From positions 6,212 to 70,211 of the forward strand of contig DASUQI010000019.1 in assembly GCA_036280655.1 (NCBI GenBank): a DNA stretch of 64,000 nucleotides. The letters run 5' to 3'. The first letter of the stretch is position 1, and each line of letters starts with the position of its first letter. Both the position numbers and the translations under genes were made by a program. A model generated the notes under the pieces. It was given only the letters and a program-made list of their open reading frames with translations, searched no databases and was not told the origin of the DNA. Origin of the DNA: DASSJM01 sp036280655. GTDB taxonomy: Bacteria; Actinomycetota; UBA4738; HRBIN12. Positions 15,824-24,755 of this stretch are shown piece by piece.

Positions 15824-17229
15824 GCCCCGAGCCGCTCCCCGACCTCCCGGGCGACGTCGACGAGCGCCAGCACGTCCTCCGCGGTCGTGCGGAAGTTCAC
15901 GAAGCAGGGCCGGAGCCAGACCTCGTCGTCGATCAGGGCGCTCGCGATCCAGAAGCGCCCATCGGCCTGGAGCGCGTCGGCGAGGCGCTGGGTGTGCTCG
16001 TTCAGGTCGCCGACGCCCTCGGGCACGTGGCGGAACGGCACGATTGACAGCTTCGGCTCGCCGAGCGCCTCGAAGTCGGGCGCCGCCTCGACCGCCTCGT
16101 ACAGCAGCCTCGCCTCGGCGAGGTTCCGCTGGATCGCCTCGCGGAACGCCGCCGCGCCGTGGGCGCGCATCGCGAGCCAGAGCTTCAGCGCGCGGAACGG
16201 CCGCGAGTATTCGAACGTGATGTCGACGGCGTGCAGCTCGTGCCGCTGGTGCGGCAGGTAGCCCTGCTCGTGCGCGAACGCAGCGGCGAGGTCCTCCTCT
16301 TGGCGGACGAGGACGATCCCACAGGCCTTCGGCAGGTAGAGCCACTTGTGCGCGTCGACGCTGACGGACTGGGCTCGCTCGAACCCGCGGAACAGGTCGG
16401 GCCTGACGGAGGCGGCCGGCAGGCCGTAGGCGCCGTCGATGTGGAGCCACACGCCGCGCGCCTCGCACACGTCGGCGAGCTCGTCGAGCGGGTCGATCGC
16501 CCCCGTAAGCGTGGTCCCCGCGGTGGCGACCACCGCGATCGGCGTGATGCCGTCGCGGCGATCCTCGTCGATCGCCCGGCCGAGCAGGTCGGCACGCATG
16601 CCCCGGTCCGGGCCGATCGCGATCGCCCGCAGGTTCCGCGAACCGATACCGAGCATCTCGATCGCTCGCGTGATCGAGTAGTGGACCTCCTCCGAGCAGT
16701 AGACGGCGACGCGGTGCCCCTCGAGCCCCTCGAACCGGCTCTTCGGAAGCGCGAACTCGCGGGCGGCGGCGAGCGCGCTCGTGTTCGAGACCGTGCCGCC
16801 GCTCGTGAACGCGCCGGCGCTGTCCGGTGGATAGCCGATGAACTCGGCCGCCCATCGCACCGCCTGGCTCTCGATCTCGGTGGCCGCGCGGGCGTCGACG
16901 GCGAGGTTGATGTCGTACGTGTGCGCGAGCAGGTCGGCGATCGTCCCGATCTCGAGCCCGCTGGAGCCGATGAACGCGAGGTAGCGGGGCCGAGGCTGGG
17001 CGATCGACTCGTCGAGGATCCGCGCCGCGTCGTCGAGGGCTTCGTGCACGGACGCGGGCTGCTCGGGGAGCTCGGAACGGAGGAGCTGGCGGACCCGTTC
17101 GTCGAGCGGCGGCTCCTCGGGACGGAACCGGTCGAAGGATCGCCAGGCCTCGGTGACGAGCTTCACCGCGTGCTCGAGCGCCTCCTCCCGGGGCGCGTCG
17201 AGCCGGAGCGGTCGTTCGGGCTCCGTCAT
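15820..17229 (-). CDS. PLP-dependent aromatic-amino-acid decarboxylase family enzyme
   Basis: A 469-residue group II decarboxylase (DDC/TDC/GAD fold). The PLP lysine is K295 in SVDAHKWLYLPKACG, the cofactor aspartate D265 is in WLHIDGAYG, and FTSGGTVSNTSAL binds the phosphate. Members decarboxylate aromatic L-amino acids, glutamate or aspartate; sequence alone does not decide. It is the last gene of a three-gene run joined by ATGA overlaps with an amidotransferase and a MetE-like protein. Confidence 0.9.
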   Translation of the reverse strand: MTEPERPLRLDAPREEALEHAVKLVTEAWRSFDRFRPEEPPLDERVRQLLRSELPEQPASVHEALDDAARILDESIAQPRPRYLAFIGSSGLEIGTIADLLAHTYDINLAVDARAATEIESQAVRWAAEFIGYPPDSAGAFTSGGTVSNTSALAAAREFALPKSRFEGLEGHRVAVYCSEEVHYSITRAIEMLGIGSRNLRAIAIGPDRGMRADLLGRAIDEDRRDGITPIAVVATAGTTLTGAIDPLDELADVCEARGVWLHIDGAYGLPAASVRPDLFRGFERAQSVSVDAHKWLYLPKACGIVLVRQEEDLAAAFAHEQGYLPHQRHELHAVDITFEYSRPFRALKLWLAMRAHGAAAFREAIQRNLAEARLLYEAVEAAPDFEALGEPKLSIVPFRHVPEGVGDLNEHTQRLADALQADGRFWIASALIDDEVWLRPCFVNFRTTAEDVLALVDVAREVGERLGA

Positions 17230-17918
17230 CGCCCGGATGGTACCCCGGCGCGCTCGAGGAACGCGTCCACGAGGGCGTAGGCGCGCCGCCGGGCCTCGGG
17301 CTCCCTCGTCGCGGTCTCGTCGAGCACGGCCTCCCTGGCCGCGCCGGCCGCGTCGAGGTCCGCCGAGTCGTGACCGACCCACGCCGAGACGATCCCAGTG
17401 TCGGCCTCGGGATGGAACTGCACGCAGAGATGCGGGCCGAACGCGTACGCCTGCGGTCCGTTCGCCTCGGTGCGCGCGAGTTCGGTCGCCCCGTCGGGCA
17501 GGTCGAACCGATCCGAGTGCCACATGAACCACGGACCGGCCGGGACGAGCTCAGGGTCCGCGCTCTCGACCTCGTGCCAGCCGAACTCGAGCTCGCCCCG
17601 GTACACCTCGGCGCCGAACGCCGCCGCCAGCGACTGCGCGCCGAAGCACACGCCGAACACGCCGGTGCCCCGCTCGTCGGCCTCGCGCAGGAGCTCGAGC
17701 AGGCCGCCGATCCACGGCCCGACCTCGGGCCCGTGGACCGACCACGGCGAGCCCATCACGACAACGGCGTCGAACCCCTCGGCCGATGGCATCGCTCCCC
17801 CGTCGGCGGCGACGTGCTCCACGAGCTCGAACCCGCGCTCCCGGAGTCGCTCGCCGATGAAGCCGGTCGCCGACAGATGGTGCGGCTTGACGACGAGCGC
17901 TCGGAGGCCCTCGGTCAT
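17226..17918 (-). CDS. class I glutamine amidotransferase domain protein
   Basis: A 230-residue GATase1 domain similar to the amidotransferase half of GMP synthase. Triad residues are visible: C91 in GVCFGAQSLA and H169/E171 in CVQFHPEAD; GSPWSVHG supplies the oxyanion region. As a stand-alone enzyme it could hydrolyse a gamma-glutamyl bond of glutamine or of a gamma-glutamyl conjugate. Overlaps the genes before and after it by ATGA, so it is tightly co-translated with a MetE-like methyltransferase and a PLP decarboxylase. Confidence 0.87.
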   Translation of the reverse strand: MTEGLRALVVKPHHLSATGFIGERLRERGFELVEHVAADGGAMPSAEGFDAVVVMGSPWSVHGPEVGPWIGGLLELLREADERGTGVFGVCFGAQSLAAAFGAEVYRGELEFGWHEVESADPELVPAGPWFMWHSDRFDLPDGATELARTEANGPQAYAFGPHLCVQFHPEADTGIVSAWVGHDSADLDAAGAAREAVLDETATREPEARRRAYALVDAFLERAGVPSGR

Positions 17919-19057
17919 GGCCAGAGACGGTCGGCTACCCGTGCGACGAGCTCGAGCTTGCGCCACTGGGTGTCCTCGTCGATCTCGTTGCCGACCACCA
18001 CGCTCGCGAACCCGCACTGCGGGCTGATCGCCAGCCGTCTGAGATCGCCGCCCAGGAACGAGGCCGCGCGCTCGATCCGTTCCACGACGTCGTCCTCGGG
18101 CTCGAGCTCCGGCGTCTTCGTCGAGACGATGCCCATCACGATGATCGACCCGTCGCGCAGGTACCGGACCGGCTCGAACCCACCGTCGCGGCCCTCGTCG
18201 TCCCACTCGACGAGGAACGCGTCGTAGGGCAGCTCGCCGAAAACGCGCTCGGCGACCGGCTCGAGCGAGCCCTCGCACATCCACGACGACCGGTAGTTCC
18301 CCCGGCAGATATGGAGCGCGACCGTGACGTCGTCGGGGATGCCCTCGAGCACGGCGGTGTCGGCCGCGATCGCCGCATCGACGAGGGCGGCGAGGTCGTG
18401 CCCCTGGGCCTCGAACCGCTCGACCCAGGTCGGGTCGACGAGGTAGGGGTACACCGGGAAGTCGAACTGGACGTAGCGTGCGCCTGCCGAGATCGCGTCG
18501 GCGACGAGCGATTGCTCGAGCTCGATCGCGTGGTCCACGAACTCGGCGAGCGAACCATACCCCGACGTGACCCCGGGCTTGTACGAGAACGGGTGCCCGA
18601 AGATCGACGGCGCGGGGAAGGTCACCTTGAACGGGTGTCCGCCCGCGGCCCCGGCCATGAACGCCGCCTCTCGCGCCGCGGGCGAGTCGACCGGCTCGAG
18701 ACGGTCCACGATCTCGTGGACGCGGAGCGGGACGTCCTCGCCCCGCGCGTTCCGGAAGTTGACGACGTTGTCGGTGCGGAAGCCCTCGACCGCGTCGTAG
18801 AACGAGTTCAGGAACATCCAGCGGCGGAACTCGCCATCGCTGACCACGTCGAGACCGAGATCGACCTGCCGGCGTACGGCCGCGCGGATCGCGGCGTCTT
18901 CTTCTGCCTCGAGCGCGGTCCGATCCTTCGATCGTTCGTCGGCAAGGACCGCGGAGTGGCCGAGCTCGTAGAACGAGTCGATCGCACGGCGGAGGGGCGC
19001 CGGTCGGAGCAGCGACCCGACGACTTCCGCCCGCGCGGGATGACGAGGTGGGTGCAT
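17915..19057 (-). CDS. MetE-like cobalamin-independent methyltransferase (C-terminal-domain type)
   Basis: About 380 residues, half the size of full MetE: it is the catalytic C-terminal barrel alone. The zinc ligands of the family are visible as HxC in VALHICRGN, the acid in LVEWDDEG and the cysteine in SPQCGFASV. Such short proteins transfer methyl groups to thiols from folate, corrinoid or other donors. I chose ATG 19057: TAGGCT lies 7 nt upstream, matching leaderless promoters elsewhere in the window. A GTG at 19075 in frame is the alternative. Confidence 0.85.
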   Translation of the reverse strand: MHPPRHPARAEVVGSLLRPAPLRRAIDSFYELGHSAVLADERSKDRTALEAEEDAAIRAAVRRQVDLGLDVVSDGEFRRWMFLNSFYDAVEGFRTDNVVNFRNARGEDVPLRVHEIVDRLEPVDSPAAREAAFMAGAAGGHPFKVTFPAPSIFGHPFSYKPGVTSGYGSLAEFVDHAIELEQSLVADAISAGARYVQFDFPVYPYLVDPTWVERFEAQGHDLAALVDAAIAADTAVLEGIPDDVTVALHICRGNYRSSWMCEGSLEPVAERVFGELPYDAFLVEWDDEGRDGGFEPVRYLRDGSIIVMGIVSTKTPELEPEDDVVERIERAASFLGGDLRRLAISPQCGFASVVVGNEIDEDTQWRKLELVARVADRLWP

Positions 19058-19064
19058 CGAACCA

Positions 19065-19070
19065 AGCCTA
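19065..19070 (-). promoter_or_regulatory. -10 box for the MetE-like operon, leaderless geometry
   Basis: TAGGCT on the minus strand ends 7 nt before the ATG at 19057, so transcription would begin at or next to the start codon. No clear -35. Confidence 0.4.
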
Positions 19071-19280
19071 GTCACTCGAATCCGCCGATCCCCGAACCCG
19101 CAGCGTCGCGCCGCGGCCCCCCGAGTACGTCGGCACCACGACGCGCTCCCCCGTGTCGAACTCGACGAGCGCGTTCCGAGGCCCGGGACCCGTCGAACGG
19201 ACCAGCACCTCCACCTCGCGATCGCGCCAGCGAGGGTCCGTGTCCCTCGAGCCGACGTAGATCCGCTTCACGACCCCCAC
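19068..19280 (-). CDS. 70-residue protein of unknown function
   Basis: A small basic protein of beta-rich character (KRIYVGSRDTD, EVLVRSTGPGPRNALVEFDT, GERVVVPTYSGGRGATLRV), which looks like one small SH3/KOW-like barrel. The ATG at 19280 has no strong ribosome site. It lies just upstream of the MetE-like gene on the same strand. I do not recognise the family; the compositional pattern suggests a real protein, but its short length keeps confidence moderate. Confidence 0.5.
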   Translation of the reverse strand: MGVVKRIYVGSRDTDPRWRDREVEVLVRSTGPGPRNALVEFDTGERVVVPTYSGGRGATLRVRGSADSSD

Positions 19281-19324
19281 GACACCGGTCTACCATCGTC
19301 ACGTCCGACCTGACGGAGGCCCGC

Positions 19325-19738
19325 ATGGCGACGACGACCGCGAAGACGCCCGAGCAGTACATCCGTCAGCTCGAGGAGCCGCGTCGCGGGGAGGTCCGCC
19401 GGCTCCACGAACTGATCCGCAAGACCGCGCCGAGGCTCGAGCCCTATATGGAGTCGGGCATGATCGGCTACGGCCGCTACCACTATCGGTCCGCGTCCGG
19501 GCGCGAGGGGGAATGGTGCCTGCTCGGGCTCGCGAGCCGGAAGCGGTATATCTCCTTCTACGTCGTCGCGGAGGACGGCAAGGGCGGCTACCTTGCCGAG
19601 TCGTACCGCGACCGGCTACCCAAGGCCGACATCGGCAGAAGCTGCGTCCGGTTCAAACGCCTGGACGACCTCGACGAGAAGGTGCTGCGGGAGATGATCC
19701 GCGCCGCGGCCAAGCGTCCTCTCGCGGCGGCCCCGTAG
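19325..19738 (+). CDS. DUF1801/YdhG-type protein
   Basis: A 137-residue protein of the DUF1801 fold. TPEQYIRQLEEPRRGEVRRL opens the domain, followed by MESGMIGYGRYHY, a surface typical of the family, CLLGLASRKRYISFYVV, and IGRSCVRFKRLDDLDEKVL. Function of the family is not firmly known; relatives have been linked to iron storage or phosphate-type ligands only loosely. ATG 19325 follows gacggaggcccgc, a good ribosome site. Single gene, divergent from the 70-residue ORF and converging on the P450 gene. Confidence 0.82.
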   Translation: MATTTAKTPEQYIRQLEEPRRGEVRRLHELIRKTAPRLEPYMESGMIGYGRYHYRSASGREGEWCLLGLASRKRYISFYVVAEDGKGGYLAESYRDRLPKADIGRSCVRFKRLDDLDEKVLREMIRAAAKRPLAAAP

Positions 19739-19742
19739 CTCC

Positions 19743-20921
19743 TCAAGCCCGGCCCCACCGCACCCACGTCGAGTCGGGCGCCCGGAACTCCCAGCCGGAC
19801 AGCGTCGGCGGCCGGTCGGGATCGAGCCGCAACCCGGGCAGCCGGTCGAGCAGGATGTCGAGCGACACGCGCGCGAGGTGGCGCCCGAACCACGCGCCGA
19901 GGCAGAAATGTGTCCCCACCGCGAACGCCAGGTGCGCCCCCTCCTTCCGGTGCACGTCGAACCGGTCGGGGTCGGTGAAGCGCCGCGGGTCGCGGTTCGC
20001 GGACGAGAGCACCGCGCCGACGAGCGCGCCCTCCTCGAGTTTCACGCCGGCGAGCTCGGTCGCCTCGGTCGTCTGTCGCGTCGACGTTCCGACCGGCCCC
20101 GCCCACCGCAGCGTCTCCTCCACCGCCGCCTTGATCAGGGCGCGGTTCGCGCGGACCTCCTCGAGCTGCGGCGGGTCCGACCCGAGCGCGTAGACGACGA
20201 GCGCGATCAAGTCGCGTGGCTCCTGCAGCCCGCCGGAGAGCATGAGGCGTGTGTTCGCGACGATCTCGTCGCGGCTCATCGCGTCGCCGTCGCGGTCGTG
20301 GTGCAGCATCGACGCCAGCACGGACCCGTCGGGCTCCTCCTGCACGCGGTCGAGCACCCGCTCGATCACGTCGCCAAGCGCGGCGCTCGCCTCGTCGGCC
20401 GGTGCCTGCTTCACGGGATCGGCCTCGAAGTTCGCGAGGCCCGGCATCAGCCCCTCGTTCCAGCGGAGCAGGTCCTCCCACGGCACCTCGTCCAGGCCGA
20501 GCATGAACCGGAGCGACCGGACACTCATGGGATCGGCGAACTCGCGGAACAGGTCACACTCGCCGCGCGACTCGAACCCGTCGATCAGCTCGTTCGCGAG
20601 CGCCGGGATCATGCCCTGCGTCCTCTCCTCGACGTCGCGCGGGCGGAACGGCGGTTCGACGACGCGTCGGATCCGCTGCTGGTCTGCCCCTTCGGAGCCG
20701 AGCATGTTCACGCCCATCGTGCGGTTCAGCGTCGAGGGGTCGGTGGCCGCGGTGAACAGCTCCGGCGCGAGGTCGACGGTCCGGACGTCCTCGTACCGCG
20801 TGACGAGCCAGAGCTGCACCGCCGGCACCCACGACACCGCCTCCTCGTCCCGCAGGCGCGCGTAGATCGGGTACGGGTCGCGTTCGAGCTCCTCGAGCGT
20901 GATCTGCTCGCCGAGCGTCAT
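19743..20921 (-). CDS. cytochrome P450
   Basis: A 392-residue bacterial P450. The ExxR of the K helix is E269-R272 (EETLRW), the heme loop is FAVGTHFCLG with ligand C340, and the PERF-like region is RRFTDPDRFDVHR. Two spots depart from the textbook: the heme loop has A where F-G-x-G usually has G, and the I helix reads SGGLQEPRD instead of A-G-x-D/E-T-T, a variant seen in some actinobacterial families. Needs a ferredoxin; the Rieske-type pair at 60.7 kb is a different kind. Overlaps the CMD gene upstream (ATGA). Confidence 0.93.
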   Translation of the reverse strand: MTLGEQITLEELERDPYPIYARLRDEEAVSWVPAVQLWLVTRYEDVRTVDLAPELFTAATDPSTLNRTMGVNMLGSEGADQQRIRRVVEPPFRPRDVEERTQGMIPALANELIDGFESRGECDLFREFADPMSVRSLRFMLGLDEVPWEDLLRWNEGLMPGLANFEADPVKQAPADEASAALGDVIERVLDRVQEEPDGSVLASMLHHDRDGDAMSRDEIVANTRLMLSGGLQEPRDLIALVVYALGSDPPQLEEVRANRALIKAAVEETLRWAGPVGTSTRQTTEATELAGVKLEEGALVGAVLSSANRDPRRFTDPDRFDVHRKEGAHLAFAVGTHFCLGAWFGRHLARVSLDILLDRLPGLRLDPDRPPTLSGWEFRAPDSTWVRWGRA

Positions 20922-21496
20922 CCGTGCTTCCCCGGCTCCCACCCGTGTGGCCCGATCGTCCGCTCCGCCAACGCCGCGGGCGTGTCCTCGAGGTCGGTCG
21001 CCATGGTGTCGTTCCACCGATTCAGGAACCCGAACAGGCCGACGACCGCGAGGATCTCGACGATCTGGCCGTCGTCCCAGTGCTCGCGGAGGTCGGCGAA
21101 GTGCGCCGGCGTGACCGCGTTCGGCACGACGCTGGCGTCGCGCGCGAACCGCAGCGCCGAGCGCTCGGCCTCGTCGTATCGGGGCGAGCGTTCGAAGTTC
21201 CAGATCTCGGCGATCTTCGCCTCGTCGACCCCGCGGAGCTTCGCGTCGACCGTCTCGTGCGCCTGGCAGTAGCGGCACCCTGCCGCGGTGCTCGCGACGA
21301 TCGCGACGAGGGGCTTCAGGCCGACCGGGACGGTGCCCGTGCGCCAGATCTGGGTGATGAGCTCGCTGAACGCCTCGAGGATCTCGGGACGGCGCGCCAT
21401 CGTGAACAGGCTGTTCGGGACGAACGACATCGACTCGTCGTACAGGCGCCAGAGCTCCTCGAGCTCCGGGTGGTCCTCCCGCCGCAGCGGCTCCAT
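20918..21496 (-). CDS. carboxymuconolactone decarboxylase/AhpD-like protein
   Basis: A 192-residue helical protein with the AhpD-type redox motif CRYCQAHE (C74, C77, H80), used for peroxide or alkylhydroperoxide reduction in thiol-active members. The second half repeats the helical pattern (FLNRWNDTMATDLEDTP), as in double-domain members. ATG 21496 chosen; a GTG three codons upstream is closer to the ggagg and could be the true start. It leads a two-gene unit with the P450, suggesting it protects or assists that oxidation. Confidence 0.85.
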   Translation of the reverse strand: MEPLRREDHPELEELWRLYDESMSFVPNSLFTMARRPEILEAFSELITQIWRTGTVPVGLKPLVAIVASTAAGCRYCQAHETVDAKLRGVDEAKIAEIWNFERSPRYDEAERSALRFARDASVVPNAVTPAHFADLREHWDDGQIVEILAVVGLFGFLNRWNDTMATDLEDTPAALAERTIGPHGWEPGKHG

Positions 21497-21559
21497 GTTG
21501 GCCACGCGTCCTCCGCCAGCCGATCTGGGGCAGACTATGCCGCATCCGTGGGAGGCGAG

Positions 21560-22351
21560 ATGCGGCTCGAGGGCAAGGTGGCGGTGATCACCGGCGGCGG
21601 CACCGGGATCGGCGCGGCGACGGCGCGGCGGTTCGTCGAGGAGGGCGCGAAGATCGTCGTGACCGGCCGGCGGCCCGAGCCGCTCGAGGCCGTCGCGACC
21701 GAGACCGGCGGGCTCGCCGTCTCCGGCGACGTTGCCGACGAGGAGCATGCGCGTGGAGCGGTCACGGCGGCGGTCGAGGCGTTCGGCGGAATGGACGTCC
21801 TCGTCGCGAACGCCGGACTCGGGTTCGGCGGGGCGGCGGGGGACGTCGAGGACGAGCGCTGGGCCCGAACGCTCGACGTGAACCTCACCGGCGCGTTCCG
21901 GTTCGTCCGCGCCGCGATCCCGGCGATGCTCGAGCGCGGCGGCGGATCGATCGTCCTGGTCTCGAGCGTGTCCGCGCTCGTGACCGGGACCGCGTCGGCC
22001 GCGTACGCCACGTCGAAGGCCGCGATGCTCGGTCTCGCGCGCTCGGTGGCCGTCGACTACGGGCCGAAGGGCATCCGGGCGAACGCGGTCCTCCCGGGCT
22101 GGGTGATCACGGAGATGGGCGACCGCGCCATGGAGGGCATGATCGGAGACGGCGCGACCTCGGTCGGCGACGCGTATCGGGTGGTCACGAGATTCACCCC
22201 GCTCCGTCGGCCGGCCACGGCGGATGAGATCGCCGCCTGCTGCCTGTTCCTCGCCTGCGACGACTCGTCCTACGTCACCGGGACGACCCTGGTCGCCGAC
22301 GGAGGCGGGCTGGCGGTCGACCTGACCGAAACCGCGTGGGAGCCGACGTGA
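21560..22351 (+). CDS. SDR-family oxidoreductase (first of three)
   Basis: A 263-residue classical short-chain dehydrogenase. NAD(P) motif TGGGTGIG (11-18), NAG at 83-85, catalytic S136, Y149 and K153 in SAAYATSKAA, and the C-terminal DGGGLAVD. R37-R38 after beta-2 hints at NADPH. Likely a ketone or alcohol oxidoreductase. ATG 21560 with GGAGG. It starts an operon with the next SDR (GTGA overlap) and the GS-like gene (ATGA overlap). Confidence 0.92.
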   Translation: MRLEGKVAVITGGGTGIGAATARRFVEEGAKIVVTGRRPEPLEAVATETGGLAVSGDVADEEHARGAVTAAVEAFGGMDVLVANAGLGFGGAAGDVEDERWARTLDVNLTGAFRFVRAAIPAMLERGGGSIVLVSSVSALVTGTASAAYATSKAAMLGLARSVAVDYGPKGIRANAVLPGWVITEMGDRAMEGMIGDGATSVGDAYRVVTRFTPLRRPATADEIAACCLFLACDDSSYVTGTTLVADGGGLAVDLTETAWEPT

Positions 22352-23118
22352 GCTTCGATCACTCCGGACGGACGGCGTTCGTGACCGGCGCCGGATCGGG
22401 CATCGGCCGGGCCACCGCGAGGCGCCTTGCCGGCGAGGGCGCGGCCGTCGCGGTCGTCGACCTGAACCTGAACGCCGCGAAGGAGACGGCGGAGCTCATC
22501 GCGTCGGAGGGCGGACGCGCGGACGCGTTCGAGGCCGACGTGCGCGAGCCCGCGCAGGTCGAGGCCGCCCTGGACGGCGCCGTGGCCTCGCTCGGGGCGA
22601 TCCGGTCCCTCGTGAACAACGCCGGGCTGGTGCGGATGTCGCCGTTCGACGAGCTGTCCGAGGAGGAGTGGGACCTCGTGCTCGACACGAACCTCAAGGG
22701 CATGTACGTGGTGACGAAGGCCGTCGCGCCGGTGATCGCGGGGGCCGGCGGCGGCGCGGTCGTGAACCTGTCGACGATCGAGGGGGAGGTCGTGGTCGCG
22801 TCGACGGGCCATCCGCAGGTCCACTACAACGCGTCGAAGGGCGGAGTGAAGATGCTGACGAAGGCGCTCGCGGTCGAGCTCGCGGACCGGAGCATCCGCG
22901 TAAACGCCGTGGCGCCGGGGCCGATCGCGACCTCGTTCATCCCGGGCGGCGACCTGCGCTCGCCCGAGGCGTGGAACTTCATGAAGGAGCGCATGCTGGT
23001 GCCCCGCGTCGGCGAGCCGGAGGACGTGGCGGCGGCGATCTCGTTCCTGCTCTCGGACGACGCGTCGTTCATCACCGGCGCGATCCTGCCCGTCGATGGG
23101 GGGTGGCTGACGCGATGA
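22348..23118 (+). CDS. SDR-family oxidoreductase (second of three)
   Basis: A 256-residue classical SDR with TGAGSGIG (13-20), NNAG, S142, Y160 and K164 (VHYNASKGG) and DGGWLTR at the end. D38 after beta-2 (VVDLN) points to NAD. The GTG at 22348 overlaps the stop of the first SDR, so both are translated together; paired SDRs of opposite cofactor bias in one operon suggest two oxidation steps or a hydride shuttle on one substrate. Confidence 0.92.
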   Translation: MSFDHSGRTAFVTGAGSGIGRATARRLAGEGAAVAVVDLNLNAAKETAELIASEGGRADAFEADVREPAQVEAALDGAVASLGAIRSLVNNAGLVRMSPFDELSEEEWDLVLDTNLKGMYVVTKAVAPVIAGAGGGAVVNLSTIEGEVVVASTGHPQVHYNASKGGVKMLTKALAVELADRSIRVNAVAPGPIATSFIPGGDLRSPEAWNFMKERMLVPRVGEPEDVAAAISFLLSDDASFITGAILPVDGGWLTR

Positions 23119-24473
23119 GCTCGGATGCGGCACTGACCGTGGACGACCTGGATGGGTTCGGCACCGTGGTCGTGACGTCCTCGGACGTGACCGGGCGCCC
23201 GGTCGGCAAGCGCGTGCCGGTCGACGTGTTCCGCCGGATCCTGCACGAGGGCATCCCGCTCAGCTCGTGCGTGCTCGGCTGGGACGTGGACCAGTGGCCG
23301 GGGCCCGAGCAGGAGTACACGGGCCACCACACCGGCTGGCACGACGTCCGGCTGGTCCCCGACCTCGGGACGCTCCGCGCGGCGGCCTGGCTCGACCGGA
23401 CCGCGATCTGCGTGGCCGACTTCGTCGAGATGGGCTCGGACGAGCTCGCGCCGGTCGCGCCCCGGACGATCCTGCGCCGCCAGATCGAACGCGTGACCGC
23501 CGCCGGCCTCTCGCCGCAGGTCGCGAGCGAGCTCGAGTTCGCTATGTACCACGGCAGCTACGACGACGGGCGGCGCGACGGCTACGAGTCGCTCGTTCCG
23601 ACGACGCTGGCCCGCGCCGACTACACGATCCAGGCGGGCGACCGGTACGAGGAGTTCTTCTCGCGTGTCCGCGACGGCCTGGCCGCGTCGAACCTCGGCC
23701 CGTGGACGAGCCAGGTCGAGTGGGGCCTCGGCCAGTGGGAGATCAACCTCGAGTACCGGGACGCGCTCGAAATGGCCGACCGGCACCTGCTGTTCAAGCT
23801 CGCGATGCGCGCGTTCGCGGCCGACGCGGGGATGGCCGTGACGTTCATGGCGCGCCCGTTCGCCGACACGACGGGCTCGTCGTGTCACCTCCACCTGTCG
23901 CTCGTCGACGGCGACGGCCGCAACGTGTTCCACGATGCGAACGACGCCGACGGGATCTCGGCTGCGCTCCGGCACGCGATCGGCGGCGTGCTCGAACGCG
24001 CGCCCGAGGTCATGGTGTTCTACGCGCCTACCGTGAACTCGTTCCGGCGGACGAACAGCGGCGAGTTCTCGGGCAACGGGCTCTCCTGGGGGTTCGACAG
24101 CCGGATGGTCTCGTGCCGCGTACTCGTCGAGGGCGCCGAGTCAACGCGCCTCGAGTGGCGCGTGCCGGGCGCCGACGTGAATCCGTACCTGGCGATCGCC
24201 GGGGTCCTGGCCTCGGCGCTCGACGGGATCGCGGCCGAGACCGACCCGGGCGAGCCGCTCATGGGCCGCGACTACGACCGGCCGGTGCGGCCGCTGCCGG
24301 CCACGCTGGGCGAGGCGGTCGAGCGGTTCCGCGACGGCGCGTTCGCGAACGAGGCGCTCGGCAAGGACGTGGTGGCGCACTTCGCCGAGGCCGGGCGCTG
24401 GGAGTGGGAGCGGTTCCTGGCCGCCGACGCGGTCTCCGAGTGGGAACGCCGTCGCTACTTCGACGTGATCTAG
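23115..24473 (+). CDS. glutamine synthetase family enzyme (gamma-glutamyl ligase type)
   Basis: A 452-residue GS-fold enzyme in the size range of PuuA/GlnT-like ligases. Metal and ATP residues of the barrel are visible: SELEFAMY, QWEINLEYRDALEMAD, SSCHLHLSL, TVNSFRR and STRLEWRVPGADVNPYLAIAG. The N-terminal beta-grasp segment begins TVVVTSSDVTGRPVGKR. In catabolic operons such enzymes attach glutamate to amines before oxidation, and this one is co-translated with two SDRs. True glutamine synthesis is less likely here because of that context and the missing adenylylation region. Confidence 0.88.
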   Translation: MSSDAALTVDDLDGFGTVVVTSSDVTGRPVGKRVPVDVFRRILHEGIPLSSCVLGWDVDQWPGPEQEYTGHHTGWHDVRLVPDLGTLRAAAWLDRTAICVADFVEMGSDELAPVAPRTILRRQIERVTAAGLSPQVASELEFAMYHGSYDDGRRDGYESLVPTTLARADYTIQAGDRYEEFFSRVRDGLAASNLGPWTSQVEWGLGQWEINLEYRDALEMADRHLLFKLAMRAFAADAGMAVTFMARPFADTTGSSCHLHLSLVDGDGRNVFHDANDADGISAALRHAIGGVLERAPEVMVFYAPTVNSFRRTNSGEFSGNGLSWGFDSRMVSCRVLVEGAESTRLEWRVPGADVNPYLAIAGVLASALDGIAAETDPGEPLMGRDYDRPVRPLPATLGEAVERFRDGAFANEALGKDVVAHFAEAGRWEWERFLAADAVSEWERRRYFDVI

Positions 24474-24485
24474 GGAGGCGACGGC

Positions 24486-24726
24486 ATGGGCGAGCGGCTG
24501 GCACCACCACGGCGAGGCCGACACGGTCGTGTACGTGCTCTCGGGCACCGTCGTGATCGAGTTCGGCGACGACACGGTTATGGCGAGCGAGGGCGAGTTC
24601 CTCGTGATCCCGAGCGGGCTCGTCCACCGCGAGTCCACGCCTTCGGACGGCCCGTCGAGGAGCGTGGTGATCAGGGCGGGCGGGGAGGGCTCGCCGACCT
24701 ACGAGGTCGACGGCCCGAACGGCTGA
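24486..24726 (+). pseudogene. small cupin-domain protein, N-terminal frameshift
   Basis: The cupin reads SGWHHHGEADTVVYVLSG, then VIEFGDDTVMASEGEFLVIP and LVHRES, with the metal-binding HHH-E and second-motif H. The metal histidines lie upstream of any in-frame start codon. An ATG with a good site (ggaggcgacggc) at 24486 is in another frame, so one indel at about 24490-24497 separates start and domain. It is the fourth gene after the SDR-SDR-GS run and probably belonged to that operon. Confidence 0.7.
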
Positions 24727-24755
24727 GATCCGGGTGATCGGCCGACCTCGGTCTG

